Part shown: positions 1-7,221 of the stretch, piece by piece
Layout of the letters: each line of letters begins with the position of its first letter
How positions within the stretch are numbered: position 1 is the stretch's first letter
Assembly (NCBI GenBank): GCA_016928755.1
Contig: JAFGKB010000015.1
Span: 1 to 7,360, forward strand
Direction: 5' to 3'
Source: Anaerolineae bacterium
Lineage (GTDB): Bacteria; Chloroflexota; Anaerolineae; B4-G1; SLSP01
DNA: 7,360 nucleotides
Made by a program: the position numbers and the translations under genes
Notes under the pieces: model-generated
Seen by the model: only the letters and a program-made list of their open reading frames with translations
Database searches by the model: none
Told to the model about the DNA's origin: nothing

Positions 1-750
1 AAGCTCTTTGCCGATGGGGCCTTGGGTTCCCGAACCGCTGCAATGCTAGCGCCTTATGAAGGTGAGCCAGGGAATACCGGTGTGCCGACCCTGGAATTTG
101 AGGAACTGAAAGAGATTGCAATCAAGGCGGCAAAAGGAAGCATAGCGCTGGCCGTTCATGCTATTGGGGACCGGGCCAATCGGATGGTGATAGATGCTAT
201 AGAGATTGTGCGCCCTATTGCACCCCCATTACGCCACCGCATTGAGCATGTGCAGATTCTCGCGGAGCAGGATTTGCCACGCCTGGCCAAGCTAAATATT
301 ATAGCCTCTATGCAACCGGTACACGCAATTCACGATATCAAGATGGCCGACCGGTATTGGGGAAGCCGGACAGAATATGCATATGCCTGGCGGTCACTGT
401 TGGATACCGGTGTTGTCTTGGCATTTGGGGCAGATGCACCGATTGAGTCGTTTAACCCGTTTCTGGGTATTTATGCCGCCGTTACTCGTTGTGAGGAGAG
501 CGGATACCCTGGCCCAGAAGGCTGGCATCCAGAGCAACGTCTGACACTACCGGAAGCTATCAAGGGGTATACCTGGGGGGCTGCTTATGCCGGTGGATTA
601 GAAGACCGTGTCGGCCAACTTACACCGGGCTATTATGCTGATTTGGTGGTACTGGACCGGGATATTTTCTCTAGCCCGCCCCAGGCATTGCTTGAAACGA
701 AGGTGAAACGAACGATGGTCCAAGGGGTTTGGCAATATATAAGTGATTAA
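1..750 (+). CDS. YtcJ-like amidohydrolase (Amidohydro_3 family), 3' part, 5'-truncated by the window edge
   Basis: The frame is open from base 1 and ends at TAA 748-750, leaving 249 codons of a family whose members usually run to about 530-550 residues, so roughly half is missing. The first visible residues, KLFADGALGSRTA, are a conserved internal stretch of the family, so the TTG at 22 is not the true start. Visible landmarks are VHAIGDRAN (about fragment residues 52-60), RHRIEH (78-83), QPVH (105-108), FGADAP (142-147) and GLEDRVGQLTPGYYADLVVLD near the end, which rebuilds the small beta-sandwich. The two histidines (in HAIGD and IEH) and the Asp of GADAP are the expected metal or catalytic ligands of the amidohydrolase barrel; the first HxH motif lies off-window. 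The usual GSDAP appears here as GADAP. Members are cytoplasmic metal-dependent hydrolases of amide or related C-N bonds, with substrates mostly unknown. The gene is convergent with its right neighbour and probably functionally separate. The family call is firm; the substrate is unknown. Confidence 0.93.
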   Translation, partial: KLFADGALGSRTAAMLAPYEGEPGNTGVPTLEFEELKEIAIKAAKGSIALAVHAIGDRANRMVIDAIEIVRPIAPPLRHRIEHVQILAEQDLPRLAKLNIIASMQPVHAIHDIKMADRYWGSRTEYAYAWRSLLDTGVVLAFGADAPIESFNPFLGIYAAVTRCEESGYPGPEGWHPEQRLTLPEAIKGYTWGAAYAGGLEDRVGQLTPGYYADLVVLDRDIFSSPPQALLETKVKRTMVQGVWQYISD

Positions 751-758
751 CGAAAGTC

Positions 759-792
759 ACCATCCAGGAAGCTTCTTTGCTTCCTGGATGGT
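759..792. terminator. Perfect 14-bp hairpin between convergent genes, candidate bidirectional terminator
   Basis: The arm ACCATCCAGGAAGC (759-772) is matched without error by GCTTCCTGGATGGT (779-792) around a 6-base loop, TTCTTT. It starts 9 bases after the amidohydrolase stop and lies 13 bases beyond the end of the coiled-coil gene, which is where a shared terminator is expected. Neither strand has a proper U-tract just 3' of the stem: the plus strand continues AAAAAC and the minus strand GACTTTCG. It may therefore stop transcription weakly or mainly protect 3' ends. The stem is seen directly; terminator function is inferred from position. Confidence 0.55.
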
Positions 793-804
793 AAAAACAA
801 TTAC

Positions 805-2016
805 TTATAGAAGTTCCTTATGTTTCTCCTCGGCGAACTTCCGCAACTCTTTCATATGGGAGTCAGGCATTTCTCTATTCGCAACCAGAACCTCTTGCAC
901 AGATTTAGCATAGCGGTCTGTAATAGTCCGTAGCTCATCCCACAGCGATACAATTTCCCTGTAATATAGTTCCGTTTGCTCTTCGATACCCGTAAAGCGG
1001 TCTAAGACCTTCTGATTACTGAGGTCCTGGCGTCGCCAGCGGTCTTCCTCCGAGACTTGGCGTTTCTGCCAGTCACGGGCAAAGGACGATTGCCATTCTT
1101 CCCATTGGCGCTTTAGACGTTCCTCGGCAACACGTTGCATCTCGGCAATCTCATTCTGTCGCTTTTCCATCCGTACCTGGAAGGCTTCCAATGCTTCCAA
1201 TGCCTGGCGGTTCTGGTTATACAACAGCGCGTATTTCTGTGTCTGTTCCACCAACCGCACGACTTCCAGATTCACTTTATTCGCCTGATCCGCATACTGT
1301 TTCATCCGTTGCTCGCGCTGGAAATCTGCCACTCGCAAGGCTTCAATACGGGGGTCATAAGACTTGGCGATCTGAACCGCTTCCTCAACCCGGCTCGGAA
1401 TCTTGCGGATACTATCTTCCAAACGCACTAATTTTATGGCCAAGTCTTCTGTGGATTTGCGCACCGGTAATATATCGCCTTCAAGTGTCGTGATACGGCG
1501 GGCATCAGCGCGCCGCTGTTCTTCGAGATAGATAATAGATTGCAGACGGTCCTCAAGCCGCTTCCCTAGATCGTCAATATCATTGGCTACTTGCTGTACT
1601 TTAGCCTGGAGGCGTTGTTCACCGGAAGCGCGGGCTTTTAGTTCCTCGGCATAATGGAAGAAAGGACGAATTTTCTTATCCAAGTCCCCAATCTGCTCGG
1701 TTAACATGTCAATTTCCGAAAGTCGTGCCCGTTCAGCTTCCAACTTATCGGTGCGCGCCTGATTTTTCACCTCTTCAAGCGCCGCTGTAAGGTCACGATT
1801 GGTCTTTTCAATCATTGGAGGATAATCATCAGTCCGCCGCAGATCGGCTTGTAAAGAACTGATTTCTTGGTGTAACACATCGATCTCACGCGCCTGTGCC
1901 TCAATGGTCTGCTGCTGCTGTTCAAAACGCTCCTCAAGAGAGAGGACTGCGGCCTTGTCACGTTTCCGCTCGGCATCTAGCCAGCGAATCATCTGCTCCA
2001 GTTGAGAAATCTCCAT
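805..2016 (-). CDS. Cytoplasmic coiled-coil protein of unknown function, 403 aa
   Basis: The start is ATG at 2016-2014, with GAGGG (2028-2024) seven bases upstream as a good Shine-Dalgarno; the stop is TAA at 807-805. No signal peptide or membrane segment is visible. The protein is almost entirely charged and helical: heptad-like stretches rich in Glu, Gln, Arg and Leu cover about residues 15-62, 70-115, 130-205 and 235-320. Breaks occur near RTDDYPPMIE (61-70), KIRPFFHYAEE (115-125) and KIPSRVEE (205-212). The C-terminal third has a tryptophan cluster (W305, W308, W316, W327, W359) in strongly charged helix. This is the make-up of a structural or scaffolding coiled coil, not an enzyme; I see no Walker motifs, so an SMC/Rad50-type ATPase is excluded. 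I think similar proteins occur in Chloroflexota genomes, but I cannot assign a domain. It lies 55 bases downstream of the glycosyltransferase/flippase gene on the same strand, so it could be the last gene of that operon or have its own promoter in the AT-rich gap. Confidence 0.85.
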   Translation of the reverse strand: MEISQLEQMIRWLDAERKRDKAAVLSLEERFEQQQQTIEAQAREIDVLHQEISSLQADLRRTDDYPPMIEKTNRDLTAALEEVKNQARTDKLEAERARLSEIDMLTEQIGDLDKKIRPFFHYAEELKARASGEQRLQAKVQQVANDIDDLGKRLEDRLQSIIYLEEQRRADARRITTLEGDILPVRKSTEDLAIKLVRLEDSIRKIPSRVEEAVQIAKSYDPRIEALRVADFQREQRMKQYADQANKVNLEVVRLVEQTQKYALLYNQNRQALEALEAFQVRMEKRQNEIAEMQRVAEERLKRQWEEWQSSFARDWQKRQVSEEDRWRRQDLSNQKVLDRFTGIEEQTELYYREIVSLWDELRTITDRYAKSVQEVLVANREMPDSHMKELRKFAEEKHKELL

Positions 2017-2071
2017 CTATCTACCCTCATTTTTATAAAACATCGCCATTTTCTTTTATTTAATCCATTTC

Positions 2072-5000
2072 CTACTTATTACGCCCGCGTAACCAACTGA
2101 GCCGCTCCGTCAAGGGGGATAACATAGCTTGTTCCTCGGTTGTGAGTAACTTAAGCCGCCATACAGCCAACGGATAAACTATTATAGCTCCTAACATAGC
2201 AACCCCACGCCCGGCCGGTAGCAATAATAACGTAGCTCCTCCCATAAGTAAAGCAGCCACAAGCGGCTTTCCGATAATCTCCGCCCAGTTTAACCGACCG
2301 ACCTGCTTTTGCAAGCCGATAATAAACGGGATCAACAACGCTAACTCTGAAAGTATCGTAATAACCGCAGATGCCTGGTACCCGTATGTGGGCATGAAAA
2401 GTATATTACCGGCCAGGTTAAAGGCGACACCGATAACAAAAGCACGGGTAAGGTAACGCTGCTGACCCAGAGCAATCAAGACATAGTTCGTCAAACTATT
2501 AATCCAACCTATGGGTATGGACCAGATCATCAACTGTAACGCGATTTGTGAGTGGGGCAAATAATCCACATCACCCAAAAACAAGACTAATTCATAAGCT
2601 ACCAAAGCGGTGATAACCGCAATTGGTAAAGCTATGGAGACCAACAATTTCACACCCAGACGGTAAAAGCGTATCAGTGCGTCCTTATCCTCCCTGGCCT
2701 GGCGGGAGATCACCGGGAAGACGGCCATTGTAAACATAGAGGGGATTACGTTGAGGGCGTCGATAAACTTGTAAGCCGTACTATACCACCCCAACACCTC
2801 ATTGCCCCAGAAGCCTTCCAGGAGGATTACATCGACTTTGAAGAAGAGCGTAGCCATCAGGTGGTTTAACATCAAGGGCCACGATTCCGACATCATCTCC
2901 CGGCGCACTTGGGGATCGAGTTCCAGTTGCAAGTGACGGGTAGGCTCTTGTAAACCTATGGCAGTGGGGAAACGCGCCGCCGCCAGAGCTAACAAGATAG
3001 TCAGCGTGATGAGATTAATAACCACCGAAGTCCCGGCCAGCCCTACAATACGCCAGCCCAACATCAGGGCAAAGGTCCCTAGAGTCGCCTTTAACAGTGT
3101 GGATAGTGTCGTGATCGCCGCCGGATACTCGGCATCTTCATAAGCATAGAAGAGCGCGGTCAAGCCTTTGGAGATTGAGCCAGGGATTAAGCCCATATAC
3201 AGCAGGGCCATCGCCCAGATAGTCTGGGAGGCCAGCGGCGGCGTAACCAGACCGTTACGCAGTAGAATAAATCCCACCAAGGCGGGTATCCCTACGAGGC
3301 TTAAAAACAACCGCACTAAGGTCGTGTTAAAGAAGTAGCGGTTCGCATGGTCTTTATGACACGCGACCTCACGCATTAAGTAAGCATCTAGACCAAAGTT
3401 CGAGATAATCTCAAACCACATAAAGATATTAATCGCATAGTAATAGGCTCCGGCATCGGCAGGGCCTAAAATACGCAACATCAATGCGGCAAAGGCGAAA
3501 TCAATTACCCGGTTAAACAGGTTAAGCACAATCGGGGCAATACTGTTCTTGGCGACACGTTGTACGGTGCTGTCATCACTGCTCTCATGGTAAGTGCGCC
3601 GCCAGAACCACAATACGATGAGGAAAAGCCAACTCATTCCGGCCAAGAAAGAGATGGCAGCACCTAGTTTAACGCTGTTCGGGCTATACTTAAAACGCAC
3701 CGTCCAATGGCCCGGCTCAAGCTGCACACCTCGGAAGTTCCCGGCAACACGGGCTATCGAAAGCTCTTCTTCCTGGGCATCATCGTCGCCGGCCGGCTGG
3801 ACAAAGGCTTTCCAGCCCACAAAATAACTGTCGGCCAGGATAAGCCATGCCGGCTGGCCAACCTGGACATCAATTAAGACCTGGTCCGGCTGGTATGAAG
3901 TTATCGCTTGGGATTGGTACTGCGCCGGTTGAGGTGCGCCATAGCCATCTAACGCGGGACGTTCCCCAATCCACCCGGCAGCGTCAGCCTCAACAATTGC
4001 GAACATCCGGGCGTCATATTGTTGCATTACGTCCCCAATAGCATCTACACCGGGCACAACTAAAGTAGCGGCTTGGGGCAATGTGAAGGCCCTGGGCATT
4101 ACCCCCAGGTTCTCATAGACGCGCACAGCCTCATCCTGGTAGACTTGACGGTACTTAGGCAGAGGAATTTCTTCCTCGGTAATCACGTACTTGACGTTTA
4201 AAAGGTCGGTAAGGGGGCTATCCAGGCTGGAGAACTGCGAGAAAGGCGCGATACGATTGTAAGGCGTTTCATTTTGTGGTTCGATCCAGCCCATATAGCG
4301 GGCATACTGGGCCGTAAAGAGGCTGTCATAGCCGCGCACATCCTGGAAATCATAGAACATCCCCACATTGGCATTAAAAGTTTTCTTGCCATAGGGATCG
4401 AAAGTGGAGAACCGCCAGAGACCGGTATCCTGGCGCAGAAATTCCACAACTGGTGGGGTATAGTCCAATAACGCCGGGTCTACGGAGGGATTAAAACCTG
4501 CCCCGAACGCGACCAAATCCACCACCAAGACGATAATGGCCAGGAGTTCCCAAACCGGGCGTTGGTGTCCGAGACGCTTTAAGAATGGGATTTTGCCTAA
4601 TCTTTGACCATAATAAATGGGACAACGCGAGACCCTCAAGACGATACCGGAGATAACCAGAATGAAGGCGGCCCGCTGTATCCAGGGGAAGAGGTACGCA
4701 TAGAAGGCTATCGGGTCGGGAAATGCATTGGGGGCCAGGGCTAAGGACCAGAAAGCCCTCTCAATCCAAGGTTCGAAGGTGGGGAAGGCCAACCGGGATA
4801 CCCACAACCCGGTGAAAAGCAGGACGCCACTCCAAAAAGTAACGACACCCAAAAGACTAATACTGTTTGGTGAAGTCCCAAGCATAAGGATGCGCCAGAT
4901 GCCGGTAAGTTTTTTATGCTCTACGCAGCGCTGCGCTTCATTATCCGGTCCCCAAAGCTTACGCGCGCGGGCAATTACCTGCATTCCTATTGCAGATAGA

Positions 5001-6361
5001 ACGCTAACAGAGAGCGTTAAGGGAAAAATCCACCGGAAAGGCGAATGGGATTGGCTTAAAAAGGGTAAGTAATAAACCAGGGCATATACAGGCGTGCCAA
5101 AGATACAGGCCAACGAGAAGAGGGCCAGGAAAGTGAAGAATGGGATATAGGGATGGTCTAACCATCTGAGCACGCTGGCGCGCCAGCCATGGGACTTAGT
5201 ACCGGGCAAGATAAGGGGACTGATGATTGCGATAATGGATAAGAGCAGCGGGAGTACGCCCAGGTATGCCCCGCCTTCTACATAGTTTTTAATACCCCAG
5301 TCAAAGGAATAAATAGTCTGCCCGTAGGCGTTTACAGTAGCGGGGACTATCTCGCCGGTGAAGATGTCTTTAAAAGCGTGGTGAGCGGGATTGCCGAAGA
5401 AATTGGGAATGAGGAAGGTTACAAGACGGCGTTTGGGATAGGCCCACCCTAAAACCTGTTCTAAGGTCACAGCCCCTTGGCGGAAACTGCCGTTTACGAT
5501 TTCAAAAAGTGGCACGAATTGCGCCGCGCCCAAGGCACCGCCTAATGCGACCATCAGTACCAGGCCAAGAGCCGGACTGATAATCTCAGCTTGCCAATCC
5601 TGGCGGGGTATATGCAAGGCAGTGTAGACCAGACGCCAGGCGGCAAATACAGCCATCACTAACAATACAAAATAGGTAATTTCCGCGTGGCCGGAGAATA
5701 TCTGTAGGCCGAGTGCCACAGCCCCTAATAAGGCCCAGGGCAACATAGACCGCCCTTGCCCTATAAAGGGTTGCCGGCGCACCGTTAACTCCTGTAAAGC
5801 TAACAACAACGGCAGCCAGGACGCCGCCGCCACAATCATTGGATGAACCACCGAGACGATTAGGAAACCGCTGAATTGGAATGCGATCCCGGCTAAAAAT
5901 GCTCCCCATCTGTAGCGGTCAGAATCGGACAAAACGCGAGCCAGGATATACATCCAGATACCGGCTAATCCCAACTGGAACACAATAAACACATCAAAAC
6001 CCTGGGATAAGGGCAGAATGAAGAAGAGCCAGGTCAGGGGGTAAAGGGCTGAGTGTTGGCCGTTGGCCAGGAATGGATGGCCGGCAAAGAGATAGGGATC
6101 CCAAAGCGGCAATTGGCGGGATTGAATAGAATCCACCAGGAAGCGTTTCCAGACGTAGTTTTCCAGGACAAGGTCACCTAGCAGGGAATTCTGCGGGACT
6201 GTAACCCCAAATTCTGGGGCAGCGGATTTGTAAGGCTCAAAAGTGTAGAGCGCGTCGGACGGCACCAGGGTACTAGCGCCAAATACCACCGGCGCAAATA
6301 ACAATAGCGGCAGCAGTAACAAGACTCCAATAAAGAACAGGTCCGGCGTAAGTTTGCGCAC
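2072..6361 (-). CDS. Fusion of YfhO-type GT-C membrane glycosyltransferase (N-terminal) and MOP/Wzx-type polysaccharide flippase (C-terminal), 1429 aa
   Basis: Residues 1 to about 920 match the YfhO family in layout. TM1 is at about 8-28, followed by a first outside loop with PSDALYTFEPY (34-44), GDLVLENYVWKR (62-73) and LPLWDPYLFAG (84-94). About a dozen more membrane helices run to residue 622. An extracytoplasmic domain (about 623-897) carries FRWIFP-to-DVRGYDS style landmarks, LLNVKYVI (720-727), YENLGVMPRAF (749-759) and SYFVGWKAF (845-853). A last TM lies at 899-919. Acidic residues of the first loop (D36, D63, D88) are candidates for the GT-C catalytic Asp. Residues from about 935 to 1415 are an oligosaccharide flippase with roughly 14 TMs, opening with NLFNRVIDFAFAALMLRILG and including ISNFGLDAYLMREV (986-999) and GWYSTAYKF (1191-1199). 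Each half is about full family length. The linker (920-940) is short and charged. The start is GTG at 6361-6359, two codons after an in-frame TAG, with GGAG at 6375-6372. The likely role is to flip a polyprenyl-linked sugar and transfer it outside the membrane. Family calls are firm; the joint role is inferred. Confidence 0.9.
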   Translation of the reverse strand: MRKLTPDLFFIGVLLLLPLLLFAPVVFGASTLVPSDALYTFEPYKSAAPEFGVTVPQNSLLGDLVLENYVWKRFLVDSIQSRQLPLWDPYLFAGHPFLANGQHSALYPLTWLFFILPLSQGFDVFIVFQLGLAGIWMYILARVLSDSDRYRWGAFLAGIAFQFSGFLIVSVVHPMIVAAASWLPLLLALQELTVRRQPFIGQGRSMLPWALLGAVALGLQIFSGHAEITYFVLLVMAVFAAWRLVYTALHIPRQDWQAEIISPALGLVLMVALGGALGAAQFVPLFEIVNGSFRQGAVTLEQVLGWAYPKRRLVTFLIPNFFGNPAHHAFKDIFTGEIVPATVNAYGQTIYSFDWGIKNYVEGGAYLGVLPLLLSIIAIISPLILPGTKSHGWRASVLRWLDHPYIPFFTFLALFSLACIFGTPVYALVYYLPFLSQSHSPFRWIFPLTLSVSVLSAIGMQVIARARKLWGPDNEAQRCVEHKKLTGIWRILMLGTSPNSISLLGVVTFWSGVLLFTGLWVSRLAFPTFEPWIERAFWSLALAPNAFPDPIAFYAYLFPWIQRAAFILVISGIVLRVSRCPIYYGQRLGKIPFLKRLGHQRPVWELLAIIVLVVDLVAFGAGFNPSVDPALLDYTPPVVEFLRQDTGLWRFSTFDPYGKKTFNANVGMFYDFQDVRGYDSLFTAQYARYMGWIEPQNETPYNRIAPFSQFSSLDSPLTDLLNVKYVITEEEIPLPKYRQVYQDEAVRVYENLGVMPRAFTLPQAATLVVPGVDAIGDVMQQYDARMFAIVEADAAGWIGERPALDGYGAPQPAQYQSQAITSYQPDQVLIDVQVGQPAWLILADSYFVGWKAFVQPAGDDDAQEEELSIARVAGNFRGVQLEPGHWTVRFKYSPNSVKLGAAISFLAGMSWLFLIVLWFWRRTYHESSDDSTVQRVAKNSIAPIVLNLFNRVIDFAFAALMLRILGPADAGAYYYAINIFMWFEIISNFGLDAYLMREVACHKDHANRYFFNTTLVRLFLSLVGIPALVGFILLRNGLVTPPLASQTIWAMALLYMGLIPGSISKGLTALFYAYEDAEYPAAITTLSTLLKATLGTFALMLGWRIVGLAGTSVVINLITLTILLALAAARFPTAIGLQEPTRHLQLELDPQVRREMMSESWPLMLNHLMATLFFKVDVILLEGFWGNEVLGWYSTAYKFIDALNVIPSMFTMAVFPVISRQAREDKDALIRFYRLGVKLLVSIALPIAVITALVAYELVLFLGDVDYLPHSQIALQLMIWSIPIGWINSLTNYVLIALGQQRYLTRAFVIGVAFNLAGNILFMPTYGYQASAVITILSELALLIPFIIGLQKQVGRLNWAEIIGKPLVAALLMGGATLLLLPAGRGVAMLGAIIVYPLAVWRLKLLTTEEQAMLSPLTERLSWLRGRNK

Positions 6362-6368
6362 TTGCTAT

Positions 6369-7133
6369 CTACTCCGTTATAACATCAACCGGGGAAAGTT
6401 TTCGGTGGCGAAAACGCACTTCCCAAACGCGGACCGCAGCCTCGAATTTAACGGGCATGGTCATCTTGGATTGCCCGATACGCCTATCAGGAAAGAAAAT
6501 GGGGATTTCTGCGACTTTATACCCCAGACGCCAGGTAACATAACTCATTTCAACCTGGAAGACGTAGCCTTGGGAAAGAATACGGTCCAGACCTATACCA
6601 AGCAATGTATCACGACGCCACGCCCGGAACCCGGCCGTCGCATCGGCAATCGGCAGGCGGAGGATAGCACGAGCATAGAGGTTGGCCCACCAAGAGAGAG
6701 CCTTGCGCCCAATTCCCCAATCGGGGTCCGTATCGCCACCGGGGACATAACGGGAGCCAATCACTAAATCGGCACCGGGTAACTCGGCTAAAAGTTGCGG
6801 CACATCTTGGGGACGGTGTGAGAAATCGCAATCCATCTGCACGACGGCAGTTGCACCGCGCTCCAAGACATCTTTGAAACCGGCCACATAAGCCCGTCCA
6901 AGACCTTTCTCCCCCTGCCGGTGGAGCACCGCAACCCGGTCATGATATTGGTGGACTAATTCATCAGCAATTTCTCCGGTACCATCAGGAGAATTATCAT
7001 CAACAAAGAGCAAATGGGAATTAGGGATATTAAGCTCTAATAACGCCTTGGTCATTGGCTCAACGTTACCGGCTTCATTGTAAGTGGGGATCACAATCCA
7101 CACGTTCTCCATATAGTTGGTCAAGGTTTTCAT
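6369..7133 (-). CDS. Polyprenol-phosphate sugar synthase, GT2 family (dolichol-phosphate mannose synthase-like), 254 aa
   Basis: This GT2 enzyme should transfer a hexose from a nucleotide sugar to polyprenyl phosphate on the cytoplasmic face. Landmarks appear in family order: VIPTYNE (14-20), DDNSPDGT (45-52), KGLGRAY (76-82), the metal-binding DxD as MDCDFSH (100-106, DCD where DAD is commoner), GSRYVPGG (126-133), DATAGFR (164-170), SQGYVFQVEM (187-196) and DRRIGQSKM (216-224). It stops soon after, with no C-terminal TM pair or GtrA-like domain, so it is the short, membrane-peripheral type. Mannose is the usual sugar for such close DPM1 resemblance, but glucose or another sugar is possible. 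The stop, TAG 6371-6369, is 7 bases before the GTG of the fusion gene, so the two are almost certainly co-transcribed; the enzyme probably supplies the lipid-linked donor for the GT-C half. The start is uncertain: ATG at 7133 has AGGGGG touching it, a TTG at 7124 has that site at 9 bases, and ATG at 7112 (residue 8) best fits the family N-terminus. Confidence 0.95.
   Translation of the reverse strand: MKTLTNYMENVWIVIPTYNEAGNVEPMTKALLELNIPNSHLLFVDDNSPDGTGEIADELVHQYHDRVAVLHRQGEKGLGRAYVAGFKDVLERGATAVVQMDCDFSHRPQDVPQLLAELPGADLVIGSRYVPGGDTDPDWGIGRKALSWWANLYARAILRLPIADATAGFRAWRRDTLLGIGLDRILSQGYVFQVEMSYVTWRLGYKVAEIPIFFPDRRIGQSKMTMPVKFEAAVRVWEVRFRHRKLSPVDVITE
6372..6375 (-). promoter_or_regulatory. 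Shine-Dalgarno GGAG that sets the GTG start of the fusion gene
   Basis: GGAG on the minus strand (6375-6372) lies inside the last codons of the GT2 gene and 10 bases before the GTG at 6361. An in-frame TAG at 6367-6365 rules out any further upstream start, and the first membrane helix begins only seven codons after the GTG, so no later start is likely. The arrangement suggests translational coupling with the GT2 gene. Confidence 0.6.
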
Positions 7134-7139
7134 CCCCCT
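7134..7139 (-). promoter_or_regulatory. Unusually placed Shine-Dalgarno AGGGGG abutting the first ATG of the GT2 gene
   Basis: AGGGGG (7139-7134, minus strand) is directly followed by ATG 7133-7131 with no spacer, which is too close for normal initiation there. The same site is 9 bases from the in-frame TTG at 7124-7122 (residue 4) and 21 bases from the ATG at 7112-7110 (residue 8). By spacing alone the TTG is best served; by codon type the ATGs are. All choices keep the whole catalytic domain. Confidence 0.45.
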
Positions 7140-7147
7140 AAATAAAA

Positions 7148-7153
7148 ATTATA
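7148..7153 (-). promoter_or_regulatory. TATAAT hexamer just upstream of the GT2 gene, weak promoter candidate
   Basis: The minus strand reads TATAAT at 7153-7148, an exact -10 consensus, 14 bases before the first ATG. The best -35-like hexamer, TTGAAA, is only 13 bases upstream, which is too short for a normal sigma-70 spacer, and any transcript would have almost no leader. The hexamer may instead be part of the U-rich run after the hairpin at 7157-7207. Confidence 0.25.
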
Positions 7154-7156
7154 AGG

Positions 7157-7207
7157 CCCTAAAGGTTTTCAACACACGCTTATCTAGCAAAACCTGAACC
7201 TTTAGGG
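7157..7207 (-). promoter_or_regulatory. Leader inverted repeat upstream of the GT2 gene, attenuator-like
   Basis: CCCTAAAGGTT (7157-7167) and AACCTTTAGGG (7197-7207) are perfect 11-base inverted arms around a 29-base loop. In the minus-strand transcript the stem is followed by CCTTATAATTTTTATTT, a U-rich run, and then the AGGGGG site of the GT2 gene. A second pairing, AGGTTTT (7163-7169) with AAAACCT (7189-7195), overlaps the longer stem: the two registers share the 7163-7167 bases and cannot both form. Stem, U-run and alternative pairing together resemble a transcription attenuator, but the loop is long, no ligand-binding fold is recognised, and an operator for a dimeric repressor is equally possible. 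Confidence 0.4.
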
Positions 7208-7221
7208 TCTCTTTTCGTGTA

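Noticed and set aside
1135..1493. Two overlapping plus-strand frames opposite the coiled-coil gene
   Set aside because: Both are antisense to a continuous coiled-coil reading frame with a good ribosome binding site, and neither resembles a protein family.
2031..2040. TTTTATAAAA palindrome in the gap before the coiled-coil gene, considered as a promoter -10
   Set aside because: No suitable -35 lies at normal spacing, and such AT palindromes are common by chance; a separate promoter remains possible but is not supported enough to list.
3540..3600. Annotating the flippase as a separate gene
   Set aside because: There is no in-frame start before its conserved N-terminus and the frame runs unbroken from the YfhO part, so one fusion CDS is the simplest reading.
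4728..5072. Plus-strand open frame of 114 codons inside the fusion gene
   Set aside because: It is antisense to conserved YfhO-type membrane segments and has a biased, domain-free composition; coding shadow.
5586..5909. Minus-strand 107-codon frame overlapping the fusion gene
   Set aside because: It is out of frame within the well-supported GT-C membrane domain and shows no domain of its own.
6354..6767. Plus-strand open frame of 137 codons opposite the GT2 gene
   Set aside because: It lies entirely against a clear GT2 enzyme, has no recognisable domain and no Shine-Dalgarno support; it is a coding shadow.
7157..7207. Inverted repeat considered as insertion-sequence or MITE ends
   Set aside because: The arms are only 51 bases apart overall, with no target-site duplication or transposase remnant.
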